From Silene noctiflora (lineage: Eukaryota; Streptophyta; Magnoliopsida; Caryophyllales; Caryophyllaceae): a DNA stretch of 22,423 bases. The notes below the pieces were generated by a model that saw nothing but the letters and a program-made list of their open reading frames with translations, ran no database searches and was not told where the DNA came from. Made by a program: the position numbers and the translations under genes. This document shows, piece by piece, positions 1 to 11,462 of the stretch; positions within the stretch are counted from its first letter, which is position 1, and every line of letters starts with the position of its first letter. The DNA lies in assembly GCA_009801015.1 (NCBI GenBank), contig VHZZ01004306.1, positions 39,579 through 62,001 on the forward strand. The letters run 5' to 3'.

Positions 1-3000
1 GCAGATGAGATGAAATCAAGTAGACCAGCCCTTCGAGACACTAGCAGTTCCAGCTCCTTTCCTTCCAAAAACTGAGAGATTGAAAAAAAAAAAAAAAACG
101 TACACTTAGAACTTGACTTTACAATTTATATTAAAAAAAAAAAAAACTAGAAAACTAACAGATATGAATTGTCAACTTTGTAATTTCCTATTCATTTGGC
201 CTGCAAAGAGATTAGAGACATCTTAAACGCCTGCAAAGAGATTAGAGACATCTAAAGAAGCTCCCCATCCAAGTAGTGAAAAGAGTGTACAGCATACAAG
301 AATTTCCCTACACTAATACATAGGTTGCTTCCCTCAACCAAAAAAGGGATAGCCATCCACTGCATGAGAAATAGAAGCCCAGAAAGGTTTAAGAATCATT
401 TTGATTTAGTCTGCTATATCTCAAAGCAGATAACAACTAATCATTTAGCTTAACCGGCGATGGATAGAGCCTTGCATATTGTTTAAGTGTTCTTTTACAT
501 CTCTTACCTCAAGAAGAAACCACTATATGATGACAACAGGTAAAAGAAATTATCACCAAATCTATTTTAAAAAGTACTCCGTGTATCTTTTGCTTATTTT
601 GATTATTCTTTAAATTCCTATTATACTCCATGCAGAGCAAGGAATGATATTTCGTGGAAAGCACAAGTCAGAAAACTCGAAAGTCGAAACTATAAATTAA
701 TTTTCGACAACTCCGGACCACTTAACTTGGCACCCATCAAATTTTACTTGTATGATTTTTGTAATCTTCTCCTATGAATACAGTTAACCTTCCTGTTAAC
801 TATACACTCATTGGTTTAATTCTACTCAACCATCAAACCAACACGTAAAAAGGGATAGGTAATATTGAAATCACTGAATCAAATAGTAAATCATTTCCAT
901 CAATAATACCTTGATCATTTCTGCAACTATGAGATCAATACTTGCTGCTCCTTCCTTTCTTTCCTGCCGAAGTCTCTGCAGTTCTTGTACCCATCTCCCA
1001 ATTTTCGCTCTAGCAGTCGCCATGCTAGTTCTATATCCAATGCCACTATTTTCGGTAGCCGGAATATCAGGATGCTCATGCTTCAGAGCCATTAGCCTCT
1101 GTCTGATTTTCTTTATCCTTCGTTTCAGAGACTGATGAATCCCAGTACTAGAATTCACTGAACCAATAGGAGGGTTTTCTTGACTATCATCAACATTGCC
1201 AGGTGACGTGGTTCTTCCTTGACCCTCCTTATTAACCACACGGCGCATGAAAGGAGATGATTGATCTCTAAAATCCATGGAAGCTCTCTCTCGTATTTGC
1301 TCGAGGTAAACCTTCCGGCGCTGTTCACTTTCTCGGAGTCTCTCCGCCAATCTTTGAGCTAGTAGTTCAGCTTCTTCTTGTTGGGCTTTAGCCCTCTCTT
1401 CCTTTCTCCGTTGTTGCTCTATAGCCCTTGCTTCTCTAGCTGCACTTGACGCCTTTCTTTCTTCTTCTCTCCTCAGTTGGGCCTCTTCTTTTCTCCTCTG
1501 TATTTCCGCCAGTCGTTGCAACTTCTCTGCCTCAATGAGCTTCCTTCGTTCCATGACAGCTTCTTCCCTAGCCACGTCTTCTTTCTGTTTAGTTTTCAAC
1601 ACTTGTATCTTTTCAGCCCTTCTCAACTCAGAATCGTGAAGTTTCTGGCGCAAAATAAACTTCTTGTTCTCCTCATTCAAAGACGTTATAAAGCGAACCT
1701 CATTGACTTTGTTAGTTTCATCACCAGCTCTTTTCACAACCTTGGCTAAATAAGCTTCATGTCTTGATTCACTTTGCTGATGACGAGCATACATGCCCTC
1801 TTTCAACTTCATACTGCGAACAGCTTGTCGCTCACTCACACGGTTCAGTTTCTCGGACGTACGTTGAAGCTTCTGGATTCTTTCACTCTCCAACTCGTTT
1901 CTGATTCTCGTCGCACGTGCATGCTTCTCTGCGGCCTCTTTCTTCAAATCTAAGGCAGTCTTTTTTTTCTTCTCAGGGGACATTAGTTTATCATGCAAAA
2001 TTCTTGCACGTTCAGCACTTTTCCTGCTCATGCAAGGAGAATATGACAGGCGAGAAGAAAGACGACACGGAGATGCAAGTATTTCCTCCCAATTTCGTTT
2101 CTCCTTCCATGCATCTGATGGTCTCCAGGATTGTGATTTCCTCCTACCCCTCTCCTTCTCACTGGCCCCATTGTGTTTCTCCATTTCAGTTGAAGATCCT
2201 AGTTGTTCTTGCCTAACTCTGCCACCTAGCGGAGCAGTAGAATTAATTCCAGGAGGAAGCTTATTTGTGATTCGATCAGAAGAACTTGGCGGAGAAAGAC
2301 GGCCATTTTGTACCGATGTTTTGCTAGACCTTCTGGAATCTGTACCTCTCCGATCCTGGCTTGTATTTATGGAAGCATTCGGATCAAGAGTTGAAGAAAG
2401 ACGACCACTTTGTACTGACATTTTGCTAGATCTTCCGCAATCTGAAACTCTTCTTTCCCGGCTTATATTCACAGAAGCAGCGTCCCCCGCAACACTCTTC
2501 CTTCTTAACTTCGATCTGGGTTCAGATGTTTCAGAGATTATTGACCTATTGTGTGAATCCAAAGTTACAGATGGACAAGCAAGGATTTGAGTACATTTCA
2601 CATTCCCTTCGCCAACTGCGCGCTCTTTGGCCCTCTCTTCCTGAACCTTCTTAAAAGCCTCTAGCGATGAGGACAATATTTCTGCTCTATGGGGCGAAGT
2701 AGTCATTCTGCGTACCTGTACCAAGAAACAAAGAACATAACAATCACAAAGAGAAGACTTCTACAAAGTAACATGTTAAAGGCTCTCTTGGATTGTAGGA
2801 ATTGTTAAAAGGGATAACAAAGGAGAAAATGAGGGGGAAATGATGATTGTGAAGGAAAGATATAAAGGGGTGGTAAAGGGAGGATGAAGAAGTAGTGTTT
2901 GGTCATAGAGTTAACCCTTTAAAGGAGATGAAGAAGCAAGGTCATGTTTGGTCATAGAGTTAAAAAAAACTCACCTCCCAAGAGAGTGCATGAGGTCTTC

Positions 3001-5272
3001 TATGGTCGCCCTTCATACTCATACATGCACCACCCGTAGATTGAGATGAGGTTTTCTTCATTTTATCAAAATCCTCTACCCTGACATTTAGCTCTCGGAA
3101 ATCAGACTCCGCTTCTTGGAGAACAAGAATTGCCTCTTTAACCTGCTCAAAGTCACATTCTAATTCACACAGAAGGTACAGCTCATCGACAGCCCTGTTA
3201 AGATTCTCAAAGAGGAAAGACCAAAGCCGCTCTCTAAACCTTTCTTTACTTTCTCCTTCTCGCTCTCCAACCGTGTTCATCAATGGTGCACTCAATAAAC
3301 TATCTTTAGATGTAACACTAAGTAAACTTTTATTGTCTCCAATTTCACAGTTGGAGGTTCTACAAGCTTCTGGAAGACACTGATCAGATGGTGCAACCTT
3401 GGTATCTTCGGTAATTATCACTTCGGCTTCATCATCGGCAACAGTTACAGTAGATGAACATGGAAACTCGTGAGCTGATATTTCAAAAGAGCAAAGATCT
3501 TTATTAAGTGGGTCAACATCCTCATTGGCTAAATCCTTGCTGTCCAAATGGTTATTTGTATCGTTAACTACATTACTAGTACTTGATGGTATCCCCATAT
3601 TAACTGAAGCTACTTCACTCACTTCTTTACAGTTCTCCTCGAGAGAATCTTCGACAGGCCTTACCATATTAGGGCGAGCCTCACTAGCTGCATCACAGAC
3701 CTCGAGAATTTCTTTGCTAACAGAAGGGCAATCATTTGCTGAATTACATGCAATCAAGTCCGACATATTCCTAGAGGTCTCACACTTTGCCAAATCATCA
3801 TCTCCAATTTCGCCAAATCTAATTTCGGAAACAGCCGAGCTGCAGCTCTCTGGGGCAAGCACATCATCCTCTAGATCGCCCCACTTGATTTTGTGCACGA
3901 TATCAGGCTTCTTCACAAATAAACTTTCTGTTACCACAGAGGTATTTTCAGTAGTAGCTATGACATTTAAAGGAGCTGGCTTTACAAATCCATTTTCGTC
4001 ATCAACACTCTTATCATGGCAACACTCATCTTTCCCATCCTCCATAGAAGTAAGATGCCCTTCTAGGCTCTTCTGAACACCATCTTTCCCTGGTTTGGAA
4101 ACATGGGTTTGGTTCTTATTATCTACATTCCTACCTTTTCCACTTGCTTGCTGTTTTGAAGATCCCCCAACCCAATTTCGAATAGAGAACTTTGAGCTAC
4201 TTCTGTGCTTCTGGAGGTGAATACAAAGCCAGAACAACAAGAGGTAAACACGAAAGATATCATATATCAAAATATAAAAGTAAATCATATATGAAGCAAA
4301 ATAGTTCTACAAAACAGTAGTCAAGGAAAAGAGCACAGCAAAGAGTGTCTTAGCAATACAACATGTAAAGCCTACAAAATACAGCAACGTGCAGGCAGGG
4401 AAAACTTAATCTATTGTTTAGATAGTAAGTTGGGTTGAGGGGAAAGGCGAAGTAAATGAGGAGATTCATTTGCCTCCATCCACGATAAATTACAATCCTC
4501 CAACATAGAAGAGATGCGGAAGTAAAACGGCATAGCTACATTCTCCCTCCCCTTTCCTTCCCTCCGCTTCATTAGCCATCATACCCTCCTTGTCTACTCT
4601 AAGTGAGCCAAAATCAATATTCGAAACCTCAAATCCATCCCTCAAAGCATAAGCCTTAATATTTGGCAACAACTTAAATTAGTGCACTACATGTCTACTA
4701 TGCAGAAACCGATACACAAGATCAAGATATACCTACATCCAATGCAAATAAGCACAGAAGAGTAGCCTACCGTCTCAAAACCAATCCCGCACCATGTTCA
4801 TCAAGCAAATGGAAAGTTACTTCTCTAACAATATTAAATTTTAACATTCAGTCTCAACCAATAAACTTCAGTAAATTGGGTTAAACCCTAGTAAAAAAAA
4901 AGCCTGAGAACTCACGAAACCAACCAAATTCTGAAATTCAAACATAATCTCATGAAACCATCCTTACTAACCCTCCAATACATACACACCTAACAAAACT
5001 TCATACTTCATATTGGTTGATTTCAGAATCATACAAATTCCAAGCATTCCCTCCGTCCCAATCATTTGTTACCTCTGAATAAAAACCAGTCACAAAGAAT
5101 AAAAAAGGTAAACAAATGATCCGAACAAAGCGATTTTAAAACTTGAGGATTATCTAAGAGCAAAACCATAAACTAAGAATTGAAAGCAAAACAAAGAAAG
5201 AAGGTGTACTTTTTTGACTTGAAACCATCCTGAACCCTGATCATCCTCATCTCCTACAACTGTGGCATCCAT
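1..5272 (-). CDS. SCAPER: SCAPER-like protein (S-phase cyclin A-associated protein in the ER), 5' part, runs off the window
   Basis: Four exons join in phase 0: 5272-5210, 4210-2975, 2715-910 and 71-1 (continuing outside), with donors GTACAC, GTGAGT and GTATTA and CAG acceptors. About 1,058 codons are visible; I recall plant homologues of roughly 1,650-1,700 residues. The start is the first ATG of a short exon reading MDATVVGDEDDQGSGWFQVK, typical of the plant family. Residues 22-343 are acidic and Ser-rich, low in complexity. Residues 344-407 (from ERFRERLWSF) match the SCAPER N-terminal domain. Residues 434-455 (VRRMTTSPHRAEILSSSLEA) are a conserved block. Residues 513-580 hold a 34-residue tandem duplication. 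Residues 680-915 form a long Lys/Arg/Glu-rich coiled coil. Human SCAPER is a cyclin A/CDK2-binding ER protein; the role in plants is not established, so function here is by family only. The exon at 71-1 (FLEGKELELLVSRRAGLLDF) begins the C-terminal helical part. Confidence 0.9.
199..254. repeat. Two-copy 30-bp tandem duplication in SCAPER intron 3
   Basis: The block beginning GCCTGCAAAGAGATTAGAGA starts at 199 and again at 229, with only the last few bases of the unit differing. It lies in the intron between the exons 2715-910 and 71-1. The near identity suggests a recent local duplication. No function is implied. Confidence 0.85.
2275..2478 (-). repeat. In-frame 102-bp tandem duplication inside SCAPER exon 3
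   Basis: Two successive 34-residue units, at protein residues 513-546 and 547-580, align without gaps. The first contains ISRERRVSDCGRSSKMSVQS and the second TSQDRRGTDSRRSSKTSVQN. The similarity is also visible in the DNA, for example TTTTGCTAGA at both positions. The unit is rich in Arg and Ser with RRxS/RSS motifs, which look like basophilic kinase sites (inference). It sits in the disordered stretch ahead of the coiled coil. Confidence 0.85.
2776..2963. repeat. Purine-rich intronic repeat with a duplicated end, possible MITE remnant
   Basis: SCAPER intron 2 (2974-2716) consists largely of G/A-rich sequence on the plus strand. The block TGTTTGGTCATAGAGTTAA occurs at 2896 and again at 2945, period 49, and similar GATGAAGAAG text precedes both copies. 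TTGGTCATAG-type ends and the GGGATAACAAAGG interior resemble plant MITE ends. I could not define terminal inverted repeats or a target duplication, so the class is unknown. Confidence 0.4.
5048..5130. mobile_element. Short Stowaway-like MITE remnant in SCAPER intron 1
   Basis: The left end reads CCCTCCGTCCCAATCATTTG. The right end is its imperfect inverse: GGTAAACAAATGATCCGAAC reads in reverse as GTTCGGATCATTTGTTTACC. The element is about 80 bp, and CTCCGTCCCA is the hallmark terminus of Stowaway elements in many plants. A TA target duplication is not clear, so the element is old or truncated. It lies in the 999-bp intron 5209-4211. Confidence 0.6.
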
Positions 5273-5810
5273 CACAATTTGAAACAAAACCCTAATTCCT
5301 TTTCAGACAGATGCATATACAAGATTAAAAACAAAGAATTATATATCAATTTTGCCCTAAAAATATTGTATTTTTTATTCACAAGCAAAACCCTTTATGC
5401 ATATCAGTTGCCAAACTAAATGCCCGATAAAAATGCCCCAAAACAATCAAAAACAATGGTGATTTTGATGAAAAGGTGAAATCTTTGATGATTAGAATTT
5501 AGAATTACATAGGAAGTGAAAGGAGGAAAAAAGGGATGATCTTTTCTATAAAAAATGATGAATTAAAGTGAAAATACATAAGATTATGAAGAAATGGGGA
5601 AATGGGTAATTGAGGAAATGGTTACAATAAAGGGGAAAATTGAGGAACACCTGAAAATGCCATAGTTAGTGGTAGGTAAGGGGTTTTTTCTGGGATACAA
5701 AGGGGAGAATAGAGTGAAGAGCTTTGGAAATGAGAAAATGCATGTTAGATTTTCCACAATTTGGTGATGCCAAATTGCCAATTGTGAATCAGGATGCTTA
5801 TTCTTTTCTA
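5273..5810 (-). promoter_or_regulatory. Leader and promoter side of the SCAPER-like gene
   Basis: This is the sequence upstream of the ATG on the minus strand. A telo-box (AAACCCTAA on the plus strand, 5287-5295) lies 15-23 bases upstream of the start codon, inside the probable 5' UTR. Telo-boxes are common in leaders of plant housekeeping and growth-related genes. From about 5500 to 5740 the minus strand is strongly pyrimidine-rich, as in many plant core promoters and leaders. I could not fix a TATA box or a transcription start. Confidence 0.5.
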
Positions 5811-7260
5811 CCTTCTCCTCTAATAAACGCTTAAAATATTACTTCTATACCGTATATCTTTTGGCTCTTTCACTTGCCTTCCAAGTTCCACCCTACCCAA
5901 TATATATTAGATTAATCAATTGTGTGAGGTAAAAGGAGAAGCTTAATAATAATCCTCATTGTTGAATTGTTGCCCTAATTAGAGTACTTTGTGTTGTCTA
6001 CATGGTAATGTCTAATTGCCTACAAGTCTACAACTACACCTAGACCTTGACAAGCGAGTCAATTGGTTTTGGTGCGAGTTGGATTAGTTCGAGTTTGATC
6101 ATTCAGATTTGTAAGCTTTTGGTTGGGTTGGTTCGAAGTATTTTAGATCCAGGTTAGATTGGAATGTGTTTAATTCGTTATGAAGTTATTTACTAATAAT
6201 GGTTATTAATTTATTAACAATGAGTGACATATTATAAGGTAGGTTGGAGAAAAACATAAAAAATGAAAAACGTAATTTAGGACGAATAGTAGCCGTCTAT
6301 ACTAAAACGGACTTTCACCATATATACACAGATACAGTGATACCCATACAGTAGAGTGGACCTACACAAGACTTTTTATATGAAAAACAATGTCGAATCT
6401 CACTTGAATCTTCAAGTGGTAATTAAGTATTCCTTCTTTTGGCTTACTTACCTAATCTACTCTTCTTTCAGACATTCCTCCCCAAAAAAGCAATACCAAA
6501 ATATTCGGCTTGAGCCTTTTACTTTCTTAGTAAAATCAATTATTCTTAAACCACCAAAATATAACTTGTAAACGATCTTGGCGCCTCACACAAGTATTTG
6601 TGAAAAGGAAAATATAACTAGTCACATAGTGTCATTTATTCATCTTCAATTAAAAACTTTAGTTAATTATCGTGAAGACACATTAACTAATTAACTCATC
6701 AATCAAAATATTAAATAGGAGAGATGAATAAAAACATGACTCGTAATTTAGTAACAGAATACATGTGATTCAATAATAATTCGATGAATCACATTTACCC
6801 TATAGAACTATATCACCCCTATAATTTATCATTTCTAGAAATAGTTATATACGGAGTATATTCTCTACTCAATCATTGACAAGGCTATGAACACGAGACG
6901 ATACATATTTATATATATACATATTTCACTTTTCATACGAAATGTCTATTTCAACATCATTAATTAGACTATTTATTATGATAATTATGGTTTTATCATA
7001 CGATATCTTATATACCACATTTAAAAATACGAGTAATAAATGAAATGCATGAGCCATTACAAGTATATAACAATATAAGTGACCATTCCATAACAAACAA
7101 CGTTCTTTTTGAAGAACTTTGTGTAAAGAGCATGCGTAAACATATACCGACTTTATATCGATATTAATTTAGTAAAATTATGTAAAGAATGTAGATAAAA
7201 ACAAATGACTTAATTGATACTGGTACAAGTAAAGAAGAATACAAAAGGCAAAAGCAGACA
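5811..7260. other. Intergenic AT-rich spacer, no gene seen
   Basis: Only short open frames occur here (for example 6356-6571), without recognisable protein families, splice partners or start context. Text around 6050-6140 is rich in GTTGG/GTTCGA words, as in degraded repeats. An ATACGGAGTATA string at 6850 resembles a solo MITE end. I see no RNA gene. Confidence 0.6.
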
Positions 7261-8490
7261 CAAAAATTGCACCAAAACTTGCTGATCACAAGATATGAAC
7301 ATAACAACAACAGCTGCCCAAAACAACAAGTAACAAGTACAACCACTTCCACCCAACTCATTTCATTTTCAGCTGCTCTTTACTCTTCATCACCAGATCT
7401 ATTTTACTACTTTATCTATATTATCTTCTCTTGCTTTTTTTTTTGTTCAACAAATAAAAAAAAATCTTCCATTTTTATGCTTTTTATTCAAGAAAATACT
7501 GTACTTTTGATGCAGAGCAATGATGAACTGATGAACTGGTGGGTTTTTCATTAGTTTTGATCATAATTATCGTCTGGGTTTTCTTAAAATTGTGTTAAAT
7601 TGAAATGGGTTAATCTCATTTTTTTTTGTTATAATCATTAGTAATAGTATACAGAGTGCAATTTATACTGTTTGCAGTAACTTTTTGCTGAAGCTATGGT
7701 AAAAACATTCTTATTTCTTTAATTCCGTGTCAGTTTCTTGGGACTTGGGACTGCCGCCTTTTACCACTCTGTCATATTAGTATGATATTGTCGGCTTTAG
7801 GCCAAACTCGCATGGATTTGTTTATTTGTGTGTTATGTACTTATGTTTGTTCTTTAAGATAAACTATGCTTGAATTTTTATATTAGAATTATTAGTTTCT
7901 ATCTCTTTCCTTTTTCTTGTTATGTACTTGTAATCATCAGTGGCGTAACTAAGGGGGCTAGCAAGGTAAACAATGGTTCTTAACTTTAAATTCTCGTTCC
8001 GCCATTGATAATGATACTAGTATTGTATTTTCGGTATAATTGCATTTTGGTATTCTTGAGGCATGGAGTAGTTTTTATTGTGAATTATAATTACTAAAAA
8101 TCGCGGGTTTCTTATATTTAAATGATGAAAAAATGGGTTTTGTTAGTTAATTTCACTGATTGTTTGTGACATGAATGATTGATTTATATAAATTTTTATA
8201 TTTTTTAGTTTATTTCAGTTGGATGAAAAATTGGATAGAATACAGCTTACCTTTTCATGATACCTTTCCTTGTTTGTAGTCTGAACTCTGAACAAATTTC
8301 CACAAAAAGAAAAATAAAGCTTTCATTTTGATACATTCTCTTAATTCATATCTGTATATCAAGCTGTCAATCTACCATGAAATGTATCTATTCTGACTCT
8401 AATATTTTACATTTGTATATATAACAATGCAGAAATTGTGATTCTTTTCGTGCAACTCGTAAAGAATTTCGTAAGCTCTTTGCTGAACTC
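7261..8490 (+). promoter_or_regulatory. Promoter and probable split 5' leader of the GH79 gene
   Basis: A pyrimidine-rich tract spans about 7365-7450 and includes TATCTATATTATC, a plausible core promoter or leader. An acceptor-like TATATAACAATGCAG ends at 8432, and in-frame stops separate it from the start at 8491, so a leader intron is possible. Candidate donors are CTG|GTGGGT near 7540 and AAG|GTAAAC near 7965; the sequence cannot decide between them or against no intron. A GTAAGC string lies in the last 25 bases before the ATG. Confidence 0.35.
7936..8009. repeat. Short element with TGGCG terminal inverted repeats
   Basis: The left end ATCAGTGGCGTAACTA and the right end TCGTTCCGCCATTGAT are inverted copies with 13 of 16 bases matching, 74 bp end to end. 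CAGTGGCGGA-type termini are widespread on small non-autonomous plant elements. No clear target duplication is visible. It lies in the probable leader intron or promoter of the GH79 gene. Confidence 0.45.
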
Positions 8491-11462
8491 ATGGAAAGCC
8501 GGCTCCTTTTCTGCTTACTGTTCGCTTGTATCCCGTCTATTTTGGCTCAAGAAATCGCGGAAGCTGCGTTGGGAATTGATGGAAGCTTAGCTATTGCTCA
8601 CACTAATGAGAATTATGTGTGTGCCACTATTGATTGGTGGCCTCATACCAAGTGTAACTACGAAGATTGTCCATGGGGATACTCTTCTATAATGAATCTG
8701 GTATGAATTCGCCGAGCAACTAAACTGATTGCTAATTTAAGCTTTTCTGCATGTCATTTTTCATGTCTAGGTTGATAGTCGTGGTGGAAGTAATGTTAAT
8801 GATGGTGTTTTTTCTGTGTGCAGAATTTATCTAATCCGCTTCTTGCAAAGGCGGTGCAAGGTTTGTATAACTTAACTTCTAGTGTTATTTTAGTTTCTTT
8901 CTTTGGTAGCCAAAGGTGATTGGTCCGAGTTGGCATTGTCAATGTCTACTGACGCCTTTATTTTTTTTTCCTGTTGGTTGGTTGATTATAGCTTTCGGAA
9001 ATTTGAGATTAAGGCTTGGAGGTTCCCTGGAAGATCAAGTCCTTTATGATGTTCCGAGTTTGAAGCTCCCTTGTCATCCATTTTGGAAACAATCTGATGG
9101 ATTATTTGGCTTTTCGAGGGGATGTCTGCACATTGGCCGCTGGGACATGCTTAATCAATTCTTTAAAAAGACAGGGTAAGGTGCCGACTCTCAATTAGGG
9201 ATGTTATCGAAAAAATGGCTTCCTCAAACTACTTGTTAAGTAGTCTTGTATGAGATAGTCTCAAATGTGAGACCAACTCGATTATGGGTATTTCTAATTT
9301 AATTATAGAATTAATGGGTCGGTCATACACGTGACATTTTCTCATATAAGTTTTTATGTTTACTGTTTGCTGAACCATATGTTTGTAGAGCAATTGTAAC
9401 CTTTGGCATAAATGCACTCTACGGGAGGCGAAAGTCCAAGAATGGCGCTTGGGTGGGACCTTGGGACTCGAGTAATGCACAAGATTTCATCAAGTACACA
9501 ATCTCCAAGGGATACCAGATTGATTCATGGGAATTTGGTAAACTTCTTGTGACATCTTTGTTTATTGTCCAGTTGGGTTAGCGATCTAAGTAGGCTAACA
9601 CTTTAAACTGCTTAATTCTTTCAGGAAATGAACTGTGTGGAAGTGGAGTTGGTGCAAGGGTTGATGCTGCACAGTATGCCAAAGACCTGATAAAGCTAAA
9701 TGGAATCATCAACGAATTATACAAGAAGTCACACTCAAAACCGTTGCTTTTAGCCCCGGGAGGATTCTTTGACAAGGATTGGTTTACTCAGCTCCTTAAG
9801 AGTACGGGGCCTGGAGTAGTTAATTCTGTTACTCATCATATTTACAATCTCGGGGCAGGTGTGTAAGTTTGTTCTATCTGAACCAATAGTGAATCTCTTA
9901 ACTCCATCAATCAGTCTACCGTGTTCAGTATTCTTCTTGAATAGTGAACATAAATGCTAATCGTCGTAGCTGAACATTTTTGTAATTTCCAGTGGAACCA
10001 ACGACACTGTTTTCGGGCTTTAGGATATGAGTGAATAGAGAAAATTGGCAACTAAACTGTGTGCACTGCGTTTCTTTTATGGTGTATGACAGGTAATGAT
10101 CCCAATCTAGTGAGCAAGATGCTAGATCCTAATTTCCTGAGTAAAATATCAGAAACCTTCAGTGATGTTAATGAAACATTAGAAACAGCCGGTCCTTGGA
10201 CTCGTTCTTGGGTTGGGGAGTCCGGTGGTGCTTACAACAGCGGAGGCAAACTAGTTTCTGATACCTTTGTCAATAGCTTCTGGTAAGTTCCTGCATTATA
10301 TGATATTTTCTATGTAAAGGGAGCCGCCGTGAGTGTTTTTAATGCTAAAGGGTTTCTGACAGGGTCATGAATACTTGCTCCTTCATGATTTTGCCAACTT
10401 AGAACATTTGCTTCATTTTCGCTGCATGTGTTATATGTTTACTTATGATATATAGGTACTTAGATCAGCTGGGACTAGCTGCTACATACAATACCAAGGT
10501 GTATTGCCGGCAGACATTGATTGGTGGTAATTACGGCCTCCTCAATACAAGCACATTTGCCCCGAACCCAGATTATTATGGGTGAGATATTCAATGAAAC
10601 TTTTCTTAAGCTTTCTCTTTCGATTGTGGCGAGTTAATGACACTAGTGGAGCAATTTGTTCAATTTAGGGCGCTTTTATGGAATCGGTTGATGGGACACA
10701 AGGTGCTTCCTGTCAATATTCTTGCTTCGCCTTATCTACGCTCGTATGCCCATTGTACAAAAGGAAGGGTTAGTCATTGCTCTATGCTTCTGTTTTAATC
10801 TCTATTTTTATCAGTGGACAGCTTGACATCACATTTATACACAGTAATCCCCGTGTTTCGTCACATAGTTTACGCATTTCATTTTAGTATGTCTCATACT
10901 CTCATCCAATAGTCCTTGAGCAATGTTTCTTTTGGTGTAAATTGAATGTTGCACTCAGTGTCCCACTTAACTAATACCAAAGAAAACGTAATATGACGGG
11001 GACATAACAAAGAAATTTAGATCACATCGTGTAATTATAACCCGCGGGTGTTTCTTCTTGCAACAGGCAGGTATAACTGTACTTTTGATAAATCTTAGCA
11101 ACCAGACAAGTGTTCTAGTCAAAGTGCAAGACACAATGGAAAAGGACTTGCAGATAGCAAACAAGGTCATCCCGAAAGAAAGTTCTTTCACGCGAACTCT
11201 AAAAAAGGCGGTGTCTTGGGTAGGAAGTAAAGCTTCAGACGGGCAATTGCACAGAGAAGAATATCATTTGACGGCCAAAGATGGATCCCTGCGGAGCCAA
11301 ACCGCGGTTCTGAATGGGAAACCTTTGGAGATCGCAGAAAACGGAAATATTCCGAGACTAGAACCTGTTCTAGTTAATGTGAATTCCCCTCTATACATCT
11401 CTCCCTTGTCTATTGCCTTCATAATTTTTCCCAACTTTGATGCTCCAGCATGCAGTTTGTGA
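8491..11462 (+). CDS. Heparanase-like protein, glycoside hydrolase family 79 (beta-glucuronidase)
   Basis: Nine exons join in frame: 8491-8700, 8824-8860, 8992-9175, 9389-9537, 9625-9858, 10093-10282, 10456-10581, 10669-10768 and 11067-11462; 1,626 nt, 541 aa, full family length. The start is the first ATG after an in-frame stop and gives a signal peptide (residues 1-19, MESRLLFCLLFACIPSILAQ), so the product is secreted or vacuolar. The family block CATIDWWPHTKCNYEDCPWG follows. The acid/base glutamate is E196 in GNEL and the nucleophile E314 in WVGESGG; their spacing of 118 equals that of E225/E343 in human heparanase. HHIYNLG lies between them and DAPACSL ends the protein. Several N-glycosylation sequons occur. 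Plant members (Arabidopsis GUS1-3, Scutellaria baicalinase) release glucuronic acid, mainly from arabinogalactan proteins in the wall. Which paralogue this is cannot be settled by eye. Gene looks intact. Confidence 0.95.
9242..9275. repeat. Dispersed-repeat-like palindrome in GH79 intron 3
   Basis: The text AGTCTTGTATGAGATAGTCT followed by CAAATGTGAGACC contains the palindrome TCTCAAATGTGAGA (9259-9272). TGAGAC(C/G)GTCTCA-type sequences are common dispersed repeats in several dicot genomes (general recollection). Element borders are not visible. Confidence 0.3.

Noticed and set aside
560-640. Two TACTCC strings (near 576 and 624) suggesting a Stowaway element
   Set aside because: Both are in the same orientation rather than inverted, so they do not bound a MITE.
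2030-2590. Plus-strand open frame of 186 codons
   Set aside because: It lies wholly antisense to SCAPER exon 3, whose biased Arg/Ser/Glu codons leave the opposite strand open. No recognisable domain or splice partner.
3525-4076. Plus-strand open frame of 183 codons
   Set aside because: Antisense shadow of SCAPER exon 2; composition is the complement of the acidic Ser-rich protein and it resembles no family.
5584-5781. Minus-strand open frame of 65 codons upstream of SCAPER
   Set aside because: Translation of the pyrimidine-rich promoter or leader; no family likeness, and not connected in frame to the SCAPER start exon.
7267-7554. Plus-strand open frame of 95 codons before the GH79 gene
   Set aside because: Low-complexity Asn/Ser/Phe-rich translation of AT- and pyrimidine-rich promoter or leader sequence.
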